A stretch of 49,694 nucleotides of DNA from a virus: positions 1 to 49,694 of IMG/VR virus record IMGVR_UViG_3300025162_000069. One strand, 5' to 3'. Made by a program: the position numbers and the translations under genes. This document shows, piece by piece, positions 1 through 8,419 of the stretch (within the stretch, counting starts at the first letter, position 1; each line of letters begins with the position of its first letter). Under the pieces are notes generated by a model, which had not been told where the DNA came from, did no database searches, and worked only from the letters and a program-made list of their open reading frames with translations.

Positions 1-35
1 TTTATTTTTACTTTTACTTTTTCTGTTAATATCAT
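1..35 (-). CDS. Partial leftward ORF cut by the window edge
   Basis: An ATG at 35 opens a leftward frame that reads MILTEKVKVKI up to the window edge. A TATA-rich stretch lies upstream, in the region shared with the divergent RNase H gene. Eleven codons are too few to assign a function. It could be the start of a real gene or chance. Confidence 0.4.
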   Translation of the reverse strand, partial: MILTEKVKVKI

Positions 36-152
36 TTATTTAAATTATTTTTTATAGTTACCATCAACTATAAAGTATATATAAATAAATGAAGTTCCTA
101 TTTAAACAAATCAATAAAAAAATGATATATAAATAAAAAATAATATAAATAA

Positions 153-1130
153 ATGATTAGAATGAATTTAGTGTTGGATGCAAATTATTGTCTCTACAGA
201 TCCGTCTTCATCTTACATAAATTAAAAACACTTTACGGTGATTTAGAAACACTATTGCTAAACGATTATAATAAAATAACGCATGAATATCCGTTTAATT
301 TAATATACGTTATATCAGATAGCAAAAGAAATTGGAGAAAAAACATATATCCAGAATACAAAGGTAAAAGAAAGAAAGATTTGGATATTGATTGGGAATT
401 TGTATTTGATACATTTGACAAATTCAAAGAAAACATTAAACATAGACACAATTGTTTACAATATCAAATAGATCCTTTTGAAGGTGATGATATTATTGCT
501 CATATTGTGCATGAAACAAATAAAGAAGGTACATCTAATCTAATTTTATCTAATGATGGTGATATTCACCAATTATTAAAATTTAGTGTTGCAGAAAATT
601 ATATAAATATAATGTATAATCATAAATTTCAAAATGAAGTTCTTTTTGTTCCAAAAAATCATAGAATTTTCTTAAAACACATTGAAGATACCACTGAAGG
701 TGATATATTTGATATGGCTGATGACAATATTGATTTTATGAACTATTTTGATAAGGTAACAAGCAGAGCAAAAATTAAAGAAGTTGATAAAGAAGAATCA
801 TATTTCAAAAAATTGGTTGCTGGTGATAGTGGAGATAATGTTTTAAGTGTCGTTAAGTTTACACCAGAATTAAAAGGAATTGGTGATGCTGGATCAAGTA
901 CAGTTTACAAAATGTTCAAAGATAGATTTCCAAATGAAATTGATTTTGACTCTGATGAATTTATAACTCAACTAAGTGATATATTGTACATTTATAAGAA
1001 AAATAGAGATATTGATTTTAAAGAAAAAGTAGTAGAAAATATTAAATTTTCTAGAACTTTGACAAGATTAGATGGAAGGTATTTACCTTCTGGATTTCAG
1101 GATGTTCTATTTAATAATATCAGAATTTAA
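153..1130 (+). CDS. rnh: T4 RNase H-like 5'-3' exonuclease / flap endonuclease
   Basis: This 325-residue protein matches the FEN-1/T4 RNase H family (T4 Rnh is about 305 residues), which removes RNA primers and 5' flaps during lagging-strand synthesis. Visible motifs in order are LVLDAN near the N-terminus, the basic segment NWRKNIYPEYKGKRKK, the metal-binding EGDDIIAHIV, ILSNDGD, and the C-terminal VAGDSGDNVL followed by the helix-hairpin-helix-like KGIGDAGSSTV. The acidic residues of the two-metal site are present. The start at 153 has an A/T-only leader with TATATAAATA upstream; Met4 (162) is an alternative start. A strong hairpin terminator follows directly. Confidence 0.9.
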   Translation: MIRMNLVLDANYCLYRSVFILHKLKTLYGDLETLLLNDYNKITHEYPFNLIYVISDSKRNWRKNIYPEYKGKRKKDLDIDWEFVFDTFDKFKENIKHRHNCLQYQIDPFEGDDIIAHIVHETNKEGTSNLILSNDGDIHQLLKFSVAENYINIMYNHKFQNEVLFVPKNHRIFLKHIEDTTEGDIFDMADDNIDFMNYFDKVTSRAKIKEVDKEESYFKKLVAGDSGDNVLSVVKFTPELKGIGDAGSSTVYKMFKDRFPNEIDFDSDEFITQLSDILYIYKKNRDIDFKEKVVENIKFSRTLTRLDGRYLPSGFQDVLFNNIRI

Positions 1131-1131
1131 A

Positions 1132-1196
1132 TTGCAATAAACACCGAAAAAAGGTGTTTATTGCAAGTTAAAAAATCCTTCTATTGAAGGATTTTT
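1132..1196. terminator. Tandem hairpin terminators
   Basis: Two hairpins sit back to back after the RNase H gene. The first has a 14-bp stem (TTGCAATAAACACC with its complement); the second is AAAATCCTTC/GAAGGATTTTT followed by T residues. They separate rnh from the tagged-protein operon. Confidence 0.8.
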
Positions 1197-1222
1197 CATT
1201 TTAAATTTAATATATAGTTAGT

Positions 1223-1498
1223 ATGAAATATATCAAAACATTTGAAGCAAAAAAAGAATATGAAATAGGAGATACTGTTGTTTTTAAATTAAAGAAAGCT
1301 GTAGGTGTATATGATATAAAAGTAGGAGTCATTAAAGAAAAATCAAAAGCATTTGATAATTGGTGGACTATAACAGATTTAGATAATAGAATATATGGTG
1401 ATTTATCTATAAGACCATCTCATATAGTAAAAAAAGCCAGTAAAAAAGATATTGATAAGTATATGATAGAACCAATATCAAAAAAGTATAACATATGA
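1223..1498 (+). CDS. Small tagged protein, MKYIKTFEA N-terminus
   Basis: This 91-residue protein of unknown function starts MKYIKTFEAKKEYE, a member of the N-terminal tag family seen through the window. The body has an SH3/KOW-like beta pattern (EIGDTVVFKL, then KVGVIKEKS) with many lysines. It ends KKYNI, and its TGA stop overlaps the next ATG (ATGA), so translation is coupled. An ATATATAG element about 10 nt before the ATG looks like a late promoter. By analogy with T4 internal proteins, the tag may direct it into the prohead with cleavage after the Glu; this is inference. Confidence 0.75.
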   Translation: MKYIKTFEAKKEYEIGDTVVFKLKKAVGVYDIKVGVIKEKSKAFDNWWTITDLDNRIYGDLSIRPSHIVKKASKKDIDKYMIEPISKKYNI

Positions 1499-1998
1499 AA
1501 ATAGAAAGATTTAATAGTATAAACGAAAATTTAGCAAGTGATGTTAAACAATTTGCTGAAGATTTTACAGGAAATACTGACAGTGGTATTATAGATTGGA
1601 TTTCTGTCGTTGGAAATGAAACAAAATTAAGTGAGTATAAGAATTTTACAGATAAAAAAGCTTTAAATTTCGCAAAATCAAGAAATTTAAAAAAAGTATT
1701 AGAATATTTGCCTATTGATAAAGAAATTGAAAAAAAAGAAAAAGAATTAGAGCAATTAAATACAAAAAAAGAAAAACTTAAAATAGAAGCAGGTGCTGAA
1801 TTATTATATAATTTTCAAGAAGATTTATTTAATAGAGATTTTAATAGTTTTTATAAATTTTTCATAGAAGATGGAGTGGAAGAATCAAATGGTGACATTG
1901 AAGATATATTACGTTTTTCTGAAATCCATCCAAAAATATTAAAAAAATATAGAGATAAAATAATAATCGGTATATCAGCAAATAAATACAACATATGA
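1495..1998 (+). CDS. Tagged coiled-coil protein
   Basis: This 167-residue protein begins MKIERFNSINEN, a looser form of the MKxxKxFE tag. A lysine/glutamate coiled coil spans roughly residues 76-100 (KEIEKKEKELEQLNTKKEKL). It ends NKYNI and overlaps the next start by ATGA. It is the middle gene of a three-gene coupled operon. No enzymatic motif is seen. Confidence 0.75.
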   Translation: MKIERFNSINENLASDVKQFAEDFTGNTDSGIIDWISVVGNETKLSEYKNFTDKKALNFAKSRNLKKVLEYLPIDKEIEKKEKELEQLNTKKEKLKIEAGAELLYNFQEDLFNRDFNSFYKFFIEDGVEESNGDIEDILRFSEIHPKILKKYRDKIIIGISANKYNI

Positions 1999-2306
1999 AA
2001 ACATACAATCAATTTATAGAAGCATCAACAGGAAAATATATAAATGTTGAATATAAGATAATTATAAGAGATTTGAAAGATAATCCAGAATTATTAATAA
2101 CTGATTTCACAATTGTCAACTCAGAAGATAAAAAATTAAAAGTAAAAGCCAAAGGATATGAAAATGTTTATCTAAACGGTTATAATGATGGAAAAAAGAA
2201 AAAAGGATGGTCAGCTTTTGATGATTTTAAGGATGATAAAACCAGAACTGTTTGGAATAAAAATTTTGAAAACGGTTCTAAAAAAATTAAAGTAATTTCT
2301 CAATAA
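1995..2306 (+). CDS. Tagged protein with T4-like capsid-targeting start (MKTYNQFIEA)
   Basis: This 103-residue protein starts MKTYNQFIEASTG, the member closest to the T4 capsid-targeting sequence MKTYQEFI-x-E of internal proteins IPI-III. The prohead protease cuts T4 proteins after an I/L-x-E site, and FIE/A fits that. The remainder is lysine-rich and beta-like (INVEYKIIIRDL) with no known domain. It ends the coupled operon, and its last 20 bases overlap the convergent nucleotidyltransferase gene. Confidence 0.75.
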   Translation: MKTYNQFIEASTGKYINVEYKIIIRDLKDNPELLITDFTIVNSEDKKLKVKAKGYENVYLNGYNDGKKKKGWSAFDDFKDDKTRTVWNKNFENGSKKIKVISQ

Positions 2307-2775
2307 TACTTGTTGTTGAATAACCATCAGTTAATTCAACAGTTATTACTTCTCCTCCATTTTCCTTAACAACACTATACCCAACTATATTCTCTGTAAT
2401 ATAGTCTTTACCCTTTGTTAAAACATCAGGCACTATCATTTTTATCAGTTCTATTGGTGTTTCTTCTTGAAAATGAACAACAGCATCAACAAAAAATAAA
2501 GATGATAAAACTATTGATCTAGTGTCTTGGTTATTGATTGGTCTATTTGGTCCTTTTGTAAGCCAATATGGTGAATTATCTGAATTCATCCCAACTATAA
2601 GAATATCACCAAAATCAGCAGCTTTCGATAAATATTCTACATGACCACGATGTATAATATCAAAGCATCCATTAGTAAATACTATTTTTTTATTTTCAGA
2701 TCGCCAAATTTCAATTTGATCCTTAAGTGTTTCCCAATTGTGAATTTTAGATTTAATAGTTTTAAGATTTTCCAT
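2287..2775 (-). CDS. RfaE2/HldE-type heptose-1-phosphate nucleotidyltransferase domain protein
   Basis: This 162-residue protein is a single cytidylyltransferase-fold domain. It has the nucleotide-binding signature TNGCFDIIHRGHVEYL (HxGH), then GMNSD, RPINNQDTRSIVLSSL, TPIELI, PDVLTKGKDY and the late GYSTTSIIEKL. This motif order is that of the adenylyltransferase half of bacterial HldE/RfaE, which makes ADP-heptose for LPS cores. Related glycerol-3-phosphate cytidylyltransferases cannot be excluded. The kinase half is absent. A role in modifying host surface sugar or phage glycans is inference; a glycosyltransferase lies at 40.6-41.6 kb. Confidence 0.85.
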   Translation of the reverse strand: MENLKTIKSKIHNWETLKDQIEIWRSENKKIVFTNGCFDIIHRGHVEYLSKAADFGDILIVGMNSDNSPYWLTKGPNRPINNQDTRSIVLSSLFFVDAVVHFQEETPIELIKMIVPDVLTKGKDYITENIVGYSVVKENGGEVITVELTDGYSTTSIIEKLL

Positions 2776-2816
2776 AATTTATATATTATATAAATTAGAT
2801 CCTAAATAATTTTTTA

Positions 2817-2840
2817 CTTCAAAAAAGTATATTATCTTTG
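2817..2840 (+). promoter_or_regulatory. Host-type promoter, TATCTTTG box
   Basis: TATCTTTG (2833-2840) matches the Bacteroidota -7 consensus TAnnTTTG. An A-run (TTCAAAAAAG) lies 5-15 nt upstream, as in the other copies at 5.3, 20.8, 21.06 and 48.07 kb. The start codon of the lipoprotein gene is 30 nt downstream. Confidence 0.6.
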
Positions 2841-2869
2841 CGTTTCATAACTTATAAAAAATTAAAAAT

Positions 2870-4750
2870 ATGAGATATTTTCTATTATTTCTTATTATTC
2901 TACTTGTTAGTTGCTCTAAAAGAGAATTAGAACCAGATATACAAATTCCGCAATTTGAAATGTTAGCACCAGTTGTTGCTAATGCCATAAATATTACAAA
3001 TGAAGTTGATACATTGTCTGGTGGATATTTAAGTCCAATTTACATCTTAAATTCCAATGTTATGCCAATCGCATCTGGAGACATATCTCTTGGTGATAAT
3101 GGTTTTTCTATTGTTTCAGTTGCCACACAATACGGAAAAGGTAAAGTCATGGCTGTTGGTCATGAAGGATTATTATTAACTGATGGTAAATATGACAACT
3201 TAAAATTTTTCGTAAATTCTATGAAATGGTTAAATTCAGACAATAAAAAAATATTAATAAAAAATGGATTTGCCAATATTAATAATATGACAGTATTATT
3301 GAAAGAATTAGAATCTAATGGATTTACAATTACAAACACTAATAACAAAATAACTGAAAATGATCTAAAAAATGTTGGAATAGTTTTATTTGGGAATGAC
3401 TGGAATAATGCTGTGCCATATTCTGAATCTGAAGTTTTAGTTATAAAGAATTTTGTTCAAAATGGGGGAGGAGTTTTAATTGCTGGCCTTGGTTGGAGCT
3501 ATACTTCATATTGTAATCCAAAAATTGATGATTATGCAATGAATAGTATTGCAATACCATTCGGATTTAAATTTAGCAATGAACTTATGTGGAATACTCC
3601 AATAGTCACTAATTTTTATCCATTAATTGAAGATTGGACATTATCTGGCTCAATTAAAAATATAAGAACTATAATCAAAGACTATCCAAATAACCTAATA
3701 CCAACTCTTCAAAATAATGAAGCAATTAGGAAGAAATTCACGAATGCTAATGTATTTATAGGATACACAGTAAATTTTTTACCTAAAAATGATATACTAA
3801 GAGACACTATTTATAATTTTTATACCAAATTAATTCGTTCTCATTCAGAATTTAAAAAAGGAAAAGTATATGACCAAACATCAGAATCTTCAATAATCTG
3901 GAATAGAGAAAGAATTCATGGTACACTTATAAACACTAAGGAATTAACAAGCAATATCATAGATGAAATTGGTGTAACTTTAGGTTTAACAGATGAATAT
4001 TTATCAATTTGGAAAAATAATCAAATCGTACTTTTTGATAATTCAAAATTAGATAAGAATCAAAAAAAATTCGCACAAGATATTTTAAGTTTAATACCAA
4101 GCAAACTACACAATTTAAGTGGAATTTCATTTAGTGACTTCTTAGGAAAAACATATAGTGTTGGGCTTGGAGGTAGTTATGGGGCTGTTAATTCATTTTC
4201 ATATCCAATAGGTCAATATCCTGAAAATCAATTTCCAAATGATGTTAGCCCTGGTGTGACCTCAGTATTTTGTTCAGCATTATCACATGAAATTAATCAT
4301 ATTGTTGATGCATATTATATTAATGTAAATGAAAAATTGTTTTCAAGAAAAAATCAAATTATTAAACAAGCTGGTACAATTTCTTCAAATTATCTAAGGG
4401 GTAGTAGCACACCAGATTTTTCAGATTTTTTTACCAATAATCCACAAGAATTTTTTGCATCACTATCAAATGAATGGTTCACAAATTCAGAAAAAGTGTT
4501 AGAATTAGCAATTATTAGGTTTAATAAAAAATCTATTGAACCAATAAATCAATTTTTATTTTACGCTGACATATATAGTTTAGGTACAAATTCAACTATA
4601 TTCTATTATAATGATTTAAATGGTAATATTTCGTCTAAAAAAATACCTATTACAAGAGATAATCAAAATATGATCAATTCAATTACAGTAAATAATAAAA
4701 CTTACAATTTTGTTTTGAACACTTCTGGTAATGTAATATCAATAAACTGA
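2870..4750 (+). CDS. Lipoprotein with HExxH zinc metalloprotease domain (M60/TCAF-like N-terminal region)
   Basis: This 626-residue secreted protein has a lipoprotein signal (FLIILLVSC, lipid-anchored Cys near residue 15), so it should be tethered outside the inner membrane. The middle has NGGGVLIAGLGW, resembling the Rossmann-like module beside M60 peptidases in TCAF proteins. Around residue 475, SHEINHIVD gives a HExxH zinc site, and PQEFFASLSNEW about 45 residues later offers the third ligand Glu. A TATCTTTG promoter directly upstream suggests expression by host polymerase from its own transcript. A likely role is in processing or protecting the host envelope; the substrate is unknown. Confidence 0.75.
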   Translation: MRYFLLFLIILLVSCSKRELEPDIQIPQFEMLAPVVANAINITNEVDTLSGGYLSPIYILNSNVMPIASGDISLGDNGFSIVSVATQYGKGKVMAVGHEGLLLTDGKYDNLKFFVNSMKWLNSDNKKILIKNGFANINNMTVLLKELESNGFTITNTNNKITENDLKNVGIVLFGNDWNNAVPYSESEVLVIKNFVQNGGGVLIAGLGWSYTSYCNPKIDDYAMNSIAIPFGFKFSNELMWNTPIVTNFYPLIEDWTLSGSIKNIRTIIKDYPNNLIPTLQNNEAIRKKFTNANVFIGYTVNFLPKNDILRDTIYNFYTKLIRSHSEFKKGKVYDQTSESSIIWNRERIHGTLINTKELTSNIIDEIGVTLGLTDEYLSIWKNNQIVLFDNSKLDKNQKKFAQDILSLIPSKLHNLSGISFSDFLGKTYSVGLGGSYGAVNSFSYPIGQYPENQFPNDVSPGVTSVFCSALSHEINHIVDAYYINVNEKLFSRKNQIIKQAGTISSNYLRGSSTPDFSDFFTNNPQEFFASLSNEWFTNSEKVLELAIIRFNKKSIEPINQFLFYADIYSLGTNSTIFYYNDLNGNISSKKIPITRDNQNMINSITVNNKTYNFVLNTSGNVISIN

Positions 4751-4872
4751 CATTTTGACATATATTTATTAAACTATTCAGACAAACCATCATATATTTT
4801 ATTTGGCACACATATTGTTTATTTATAATCATAATAAACAAGGTTAAAAACCTAAAAAATAAATGAAAGAAT

Positions 4873-5307
4873 ATGAATAGAAGTTTAGTTAACAGATCAG
4901 AAAGTCCATTTTTGGATTTAGCAAGGAAGTTTTTTGATAATGATTTTGATTATTATCTACCAGCATCATTAACAAGAAATGGTGGATTATCAAATGTTTC
5001 AGAAAATGAAAATGAATATCTTGTTGAGATTTCAGCACCAGGTCTCAAAAAAGAAGATATTAAAATTGAATTAGAGAATGATGTTCTTAAAATTTCTTCA
5101 AATGTTGAAGATAATAAAGAAGAAAAAAATGAAAGTTATTACAGAAGAGAATTCTACAAATCTAGTTTTGAAAGAAGTTTCGCAATTCCTAAAGGTGTAA
5201 ACAAGGATGAAATTTCAGCAACTATGGATAATGGAATATTAATTGTAGAAATTCCAAAATTAAAACAAGAAGAAAAGAAAGAGAACATTAAAATCACAAT
5301 TAAATAA
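4873..5307 (+). CDS. Small heat-shock protein (Hsp20/alpha-crystallin)
   Basis: This 144-residue protein is a standard Hsp20. The alpha-crystallin domain starts near residue 40 (NVSENENEYLVEISAPGLKK), contains LENDVLKIS and FERSFAIPKGVN, and ends with the conserved ATMDNGILIVEIPK near residue 125. The C-terminal IKITIK supplies the IxI tail used in oligomer assembly. It is an ATP-independent holdase in the cytoplasm. It is transcribed alone and closed by a strong terminator. Small Hsps occur in several large phages, where they may support virion protein folding. Confidence 0.93.
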   Translation: MNRSLVNRSESPFLDLARKFFDNDFDYYLPASLTRNGGLSNVSENENEYLVEISAPGLKKEDIKIELENDVLKISSNVEDNKEEKNESYYRREFYKSSFERSFAIPKGVNKDEISATMDNGILIVEIPKLKQEEKKENIKITIK

Positions 5308-5336
5308 AAAAAAAGAGCCAAAGGCTCTTTTTTTTT
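5305..5336. terminator. Intrinsic terminator after Hsp20
   Basis: A-run, GAGCC/GGCTC hairpin and T8 run. It is symmetric and may work in both directions. Confidence 0.85.
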
Positions 5337-5356
5337 GAAAAAATATATTATCTTTG
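5334..5356 (+). promoter_or_regulatory. Host-type promoter, TATCTTTG box
   Basis: TATCTTTG at 5349-5356 preceded by TTGAAAAAAT, 31 nt before the ATG at 5387. The spacing between TTG and the -7 box is only about 11 nt, shorter than the roughly 19 nt of typical Bacteroidota promoters. Confidence 0.6.
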
Positions 5357-5386
5357 TATCATATTTATTAACTAAAATTAAAAAAG

Positions 5387-7219
5387 ATGATTTTCTTAAT
5401 TTCTTTAATCGTTGCTATTGTAGGAGCACTTCCTATTCTTTTATCAAAATCAGATAGCAAAACACCAACCTTCATTATCACTGGAGTAATCTATGTTTTT
5501 CTATCATGGCTTATTTTTTATGGTCTAATGCCGTCACTTGCATATCCTCTAGGAGGTTGGATTGGTGGTTGGTTATTTATTCTATTTGTTATTTCTGCTG
5601 TTGTTGGTAGTTCTATTGATGAAGATTCAGTTAATGTACCATCAATTTTACTTGCAATTGGCTCTATTGTTGTTATAATAGGTTATGCTATTGGAACTTC
5701 TGGTATGTTTAGATCATCTGATTATGCTAAACTTATTGGTACAATTAGTGATAAAACAGAAAAACATTGGACACAGGACACAAAACAAATTGATCCAACA
5801 AACATTAGGTTAGTTCCACCAAATTACGCATTTTCTATGGCTAAAACTGTAGTTAAAGATGGTAGTCAATTTCAACTATCAGGAAATCACATAACACTAC
5901 AGAAAATTGAAGGTAAAAATGGCTTAGAATATGTCTATCTTATTCCATTAGATTTTACAGGTTATTTTGTATGGTTAAATGTAGATTGTGTACCTGGATA
6001 TGTTAAAGTAAGTGCAACAGATCCATATGCAACACCGAAATTGATAAATAACGTTAAAATGAAATATACACCAGAAGCATTTTTTGGTGACAATCTAGAA
6101 CGTATGTTATATCGTAAATATCCTAATAAAGTTTTAATGGACTATTCATTTGAATCTGATAATAATGGTGAAGTATTCTATGTGGTTACAGTGTGTAAAC
6201 CAACTATTGGATATTCTGGTTTAGTTGTTGAAGGTGTGATTGCCTTTAATCCTCAAACTGGAACAGATAGTGGTATTATTCCAATCGGAACCACTCCATC
6301 TTGGATTGATAGAGTAATGCCAGCAGAAATTGCTTCAAGTTACGTAGATTATTGGGGTCTATATCAAGGTGGTTGGGTTAATAGTTGGTCTGGTAAAAGA
6401 GGTCTTAAACAATCAGAGAATGTAACTCTTAATTATTCAACTGAAAATGAATGTGTATTTGCTATCCCTATAACATCCACAAATAATTCAGACCATAGTA
6501 TGTTGAGTATTATGTATGTAAATTCTAGAACTGGAAAGGCAACTAATTATGTATTAACTGATAATGGTGGAACAGAAGATGCAATTGTTGGTGCAGTTAA
6601 TGCCAAAGTTAGCTTCAAAAATATGCATGCAAGTGGTCAAGTAGTTTATGAAAATGTATATGGTATTCTTTCAGCACTTGTGCCAGTTTTAGGTCAAAAA
6701 TACAATTATGAAGGCTTAGCGATTGTAGAAACATCGACTAAAAGGGTGGCTTTTGGTGAAACACCTGCTAAAGCATTAGCCGCATATCAGAAAATCCTTA
6801 TGGAACGCAATGGCCAAATCGTTACAGATAATGCAATTCAGTTAAACAAAATTAATGATGTTATTTATCGTATGGGTTGGGAATTAAGTGGCTCAGATAA
6901 AATGTACTATTTAATGTTCAAGAATAATTCTCATTCATTTCAGATTAATAGTAACATTGCTTCTGAGCTTAGTTTAAGTAGAGAAGGTGACTTAGTTGAA
7001 ATTAAGTATGTTGATTCTAATGAAAATGTCATTCCAACTACATATTTTCATAATTTAACTATAAATATTAAATCTAGTGCATCTCAAGACACTGTTGAAC
7101 ACAAATTCATTAAAAGTGAAGAAGTTAGAAAGGATAGAGTTGATGCTAATGACATACGAAACAGGGTTAATGATATGTCTGATGAAGATATATTAAAACT
7201 AGTTAAAAGTAAGAAATAA
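5387..7219 (+). CDS. Large membrane-anchored protein, unknown function
   Basis: This 610-residue protein has about four transmembrane helices in the first 110 residues (for example FLISLIVAIVGALPILL, VYVFLSWLIFYGLM-like and GSIVVIIGYAIG segments). A soluble region of about 500 residues follows with no motif I recognise. That part is aromatic and beta-rich in places (YWGLYQGGWVNSWSG). The C-terminal 40 residues are charged and helical. It is monocistronic with its own TATCTTTG promoter and a terminator, which suggests host-directed expression rather than a virion gene. Its topology and role are unknown. Confidence 0.8.
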   Translation: MIFLISLIVAIVGALPILLSKSDSKTPTFIITGVIYVFLSWLIFYGLMPSLAYPLGGWIGGWLFILFVISAVVGSSIDEDSVNVPSILLAIGSIVVIIGYAIGTSGMFRSSDYAKLIGTISDKTEKHWTQDTKQIDPTNIRLVPPNYAFSMAKTVVKDGSQFQLSGNHITLQKIEGKNGLEYVYLIPLDFTGYFVWLNVDCVPGYVKVSATDPYATPKLINNVKMKYTPEAFFGDNLERMLYRKYPNKVLMDYSFESDNNGEVFYVVTVCKPTIGYSGLVVEGVIAFNPQTGTDSGIIPIGTTPSWIDRVMPAEIASSYVDYWGLYQGGWVNSWSGKRGLKQSENVTLNYSTENECVFAIPITSTNNSDHSMLSIMYVNSRTGKATNYVLTDNGGTEDAIVGAVNAKVSFKNMHASGQVVYENVYGILSALVPVLGQKYNYEGLAIVETSTKRVAFGETPAKALAAYQKILMERNGQIVTDNAIQLNKINDVIYRMGWELSGSDKMYYLMFKNNSHSFQINSNIASELSLSREGDLVEIKYVDSNENVIPTTYFHNLTINIKSSASQDTVEHKFIKSEEVRKDRVDANDIRNRVNDMSDEDILKLVKSKK

Positions 7220-7249
7220 AAAAAGAGGCAATTGCCTCTTTTTTTTTAT
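7217..7249. terminator. Convergent terminator
   Basis: AGAGGCAA/TTGCCTCT hairpin with A-run on one side and T9 on the other, between the rightward membrane-protein gene and the end of the leftward gene at 7246. Confidence 0.85.
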
Positions 7250-8082
7250 TTCATTCCACTCATTGCTCCATCAACTTCTTTCCATCTTGGTGGGTATAAA
7301 TCTGGGTTGTTTTTTTCAACTTCTGAAATTTCACCATTATCAAAATCTTCTATTGGCTCTGGTTTAACATCTTCTGCACCATTTTGTTCATCAAATTTAT
7401 TAACCTTTTTAATCAAACTCTCATAATCTTCAATTAAAAATTTTTCCATTATCTCTCTATATCTTCTATAAAGAAGTTCTTCAATATTAAAATCTCTTTG
7501 TTCCATAAATATGTGAGATTCTGCTTGATCTTCATCAAAAACTTCAATTGGAAATCCACTATTATCATTATAAAATGGTGTAGCTTTTACAACTATGCCA
7601 TCAGCTTCATCAACAAATTTAAATATACCTTCTGATGGATCATAATCAAATTCAAATTCACCAATTTTTTTATCTTCAAACAATTTTTTTGAAAAATAAC
7701 TAAGAACACTTGCTTTATATTGATTTTCCACTCTTGAATCTTGAATTTTTTCAAGTAAAACAAACTCAGATCCAATTTTAAACTTTTTTAAATTTTCGAT
7801 TTGTTCATTCAACCATTTCATATCGAAATTTCTATAAACATTTTTCTTAACTGTTTCTAATGTTAAAGTTCTTTCTTTAATTCTAACATCATCAATCAAA
7901 CCTTTAATCTTTTCAACCAATTCTTCTTTACCATGAATATCTATATCTGCATGCACAGATTTATCACTTGAAAATTTAAGTAAAATAGTATTCTCTATCA
8001 ATGAATAAATCTGATTCCTAAGTGAATCTTTCAATTCATATTTTTGTTTAATTTCTGTATCTAACGTGCTAAATTTTTTCAT
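7246..8082 (-). CDS. Hypothetical protein, probable virion or assembly component
   Basis: This 278-residue acidic, charged protein has no domain I recognise. Helical segments dominate residues 1-130 (KQKYELKDSLRNQIYSLIENT). A beta-rich centre (EFEFDYDPSEGIFKFVDEADGIVVKA) follows, and an acidic tail ends RWKEVDGAMSGMK. It lies downstream of two short virion-like genes in the same direction with a TTATAAATAAATAAA leader. Its placement among adhesin genes suggests a structural role; this is inference. Confidence 0.7.
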   Translation of the reverse strand: MKKFSTLDTEIKQKYELKDSLRNQIYSLIENTILLKFSSDKSVHADIDIHGKEELVEKIKGLIDDVRIKERTLTLETVKKNVYRNFDMKWLNEQIENLKKFKIGSEFVLLEKIQDSRVENQYKASVLSYFSKKLFEDKKIGEFEFDYDPSEGIFKFVDEADGIVVKATPFYNDNSGFPIEVFDEDQAESHIFMEQRDFNIEELLYRRYREIMEKFLIEDYESLIKKVNKFDEQNGAEDVKPEPIEDFDNGEISEVEKNNPDLYPPRWKEVDGAMSGMK

Positions 8083-8097
8083 ATTTTTATTTTTTAT

Positions 8098-8373
8098 TTA
8101 TTTATAAATATATCCTGCTCTATCCGCCCAAACAAGTCCAGATAATTGTAAATAAGTTACATTGTTTACATCTATTGCTGGATATGTATTTGCCATTGTT
8201 GTTCCAGTTATATAAGGATATTCATATTTTAAAACACCTCCAACAACAGTTTTTCTTGAAATCGACCATAATGCATCTGTATCTTGTGTACCTGCTGTTG
8301 CATAACCATAATATGTTAATCCTGTATTACTATCTCCATCCCAAGGATCTATTCTTTGAAGTTCTAGTGCCAT
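8098..8373 (-). CDS. Small virion-like protein
   Basis: This 91-residue protein is rich in Tyr, Thr and Gly (GLTYYGYATAGTQDTDALWSI), as is usual for tail or fibre accessory proteins. It has no signal peptide or known domain. TATATATAATAAAA lies about 25 nt upstream of the ATG, matching the late-promoter-like element ahead of other structural genes here. It is the middle member of a three-gene leftward group. Confidence 0.7.
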   Translation of the reverse strand: MALELQRIDPWDGDSNTGLTYYGYATAGTQDTDALWSISRKTVVGGVLKYEYPYITGTTMANTYPAIDVNNVTYLQLSGLVWADRAGYIYK

Positions 8374-8419
8374 AATAATTTTATTTTTTTATTATATATA
8401 AAAATTTTATAACCATATT

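Noticed and set aside
266-451. Leftward ORF inside the RNase H gene
   Set aside because: Antisense shadow of a well-supported gene with no start context.
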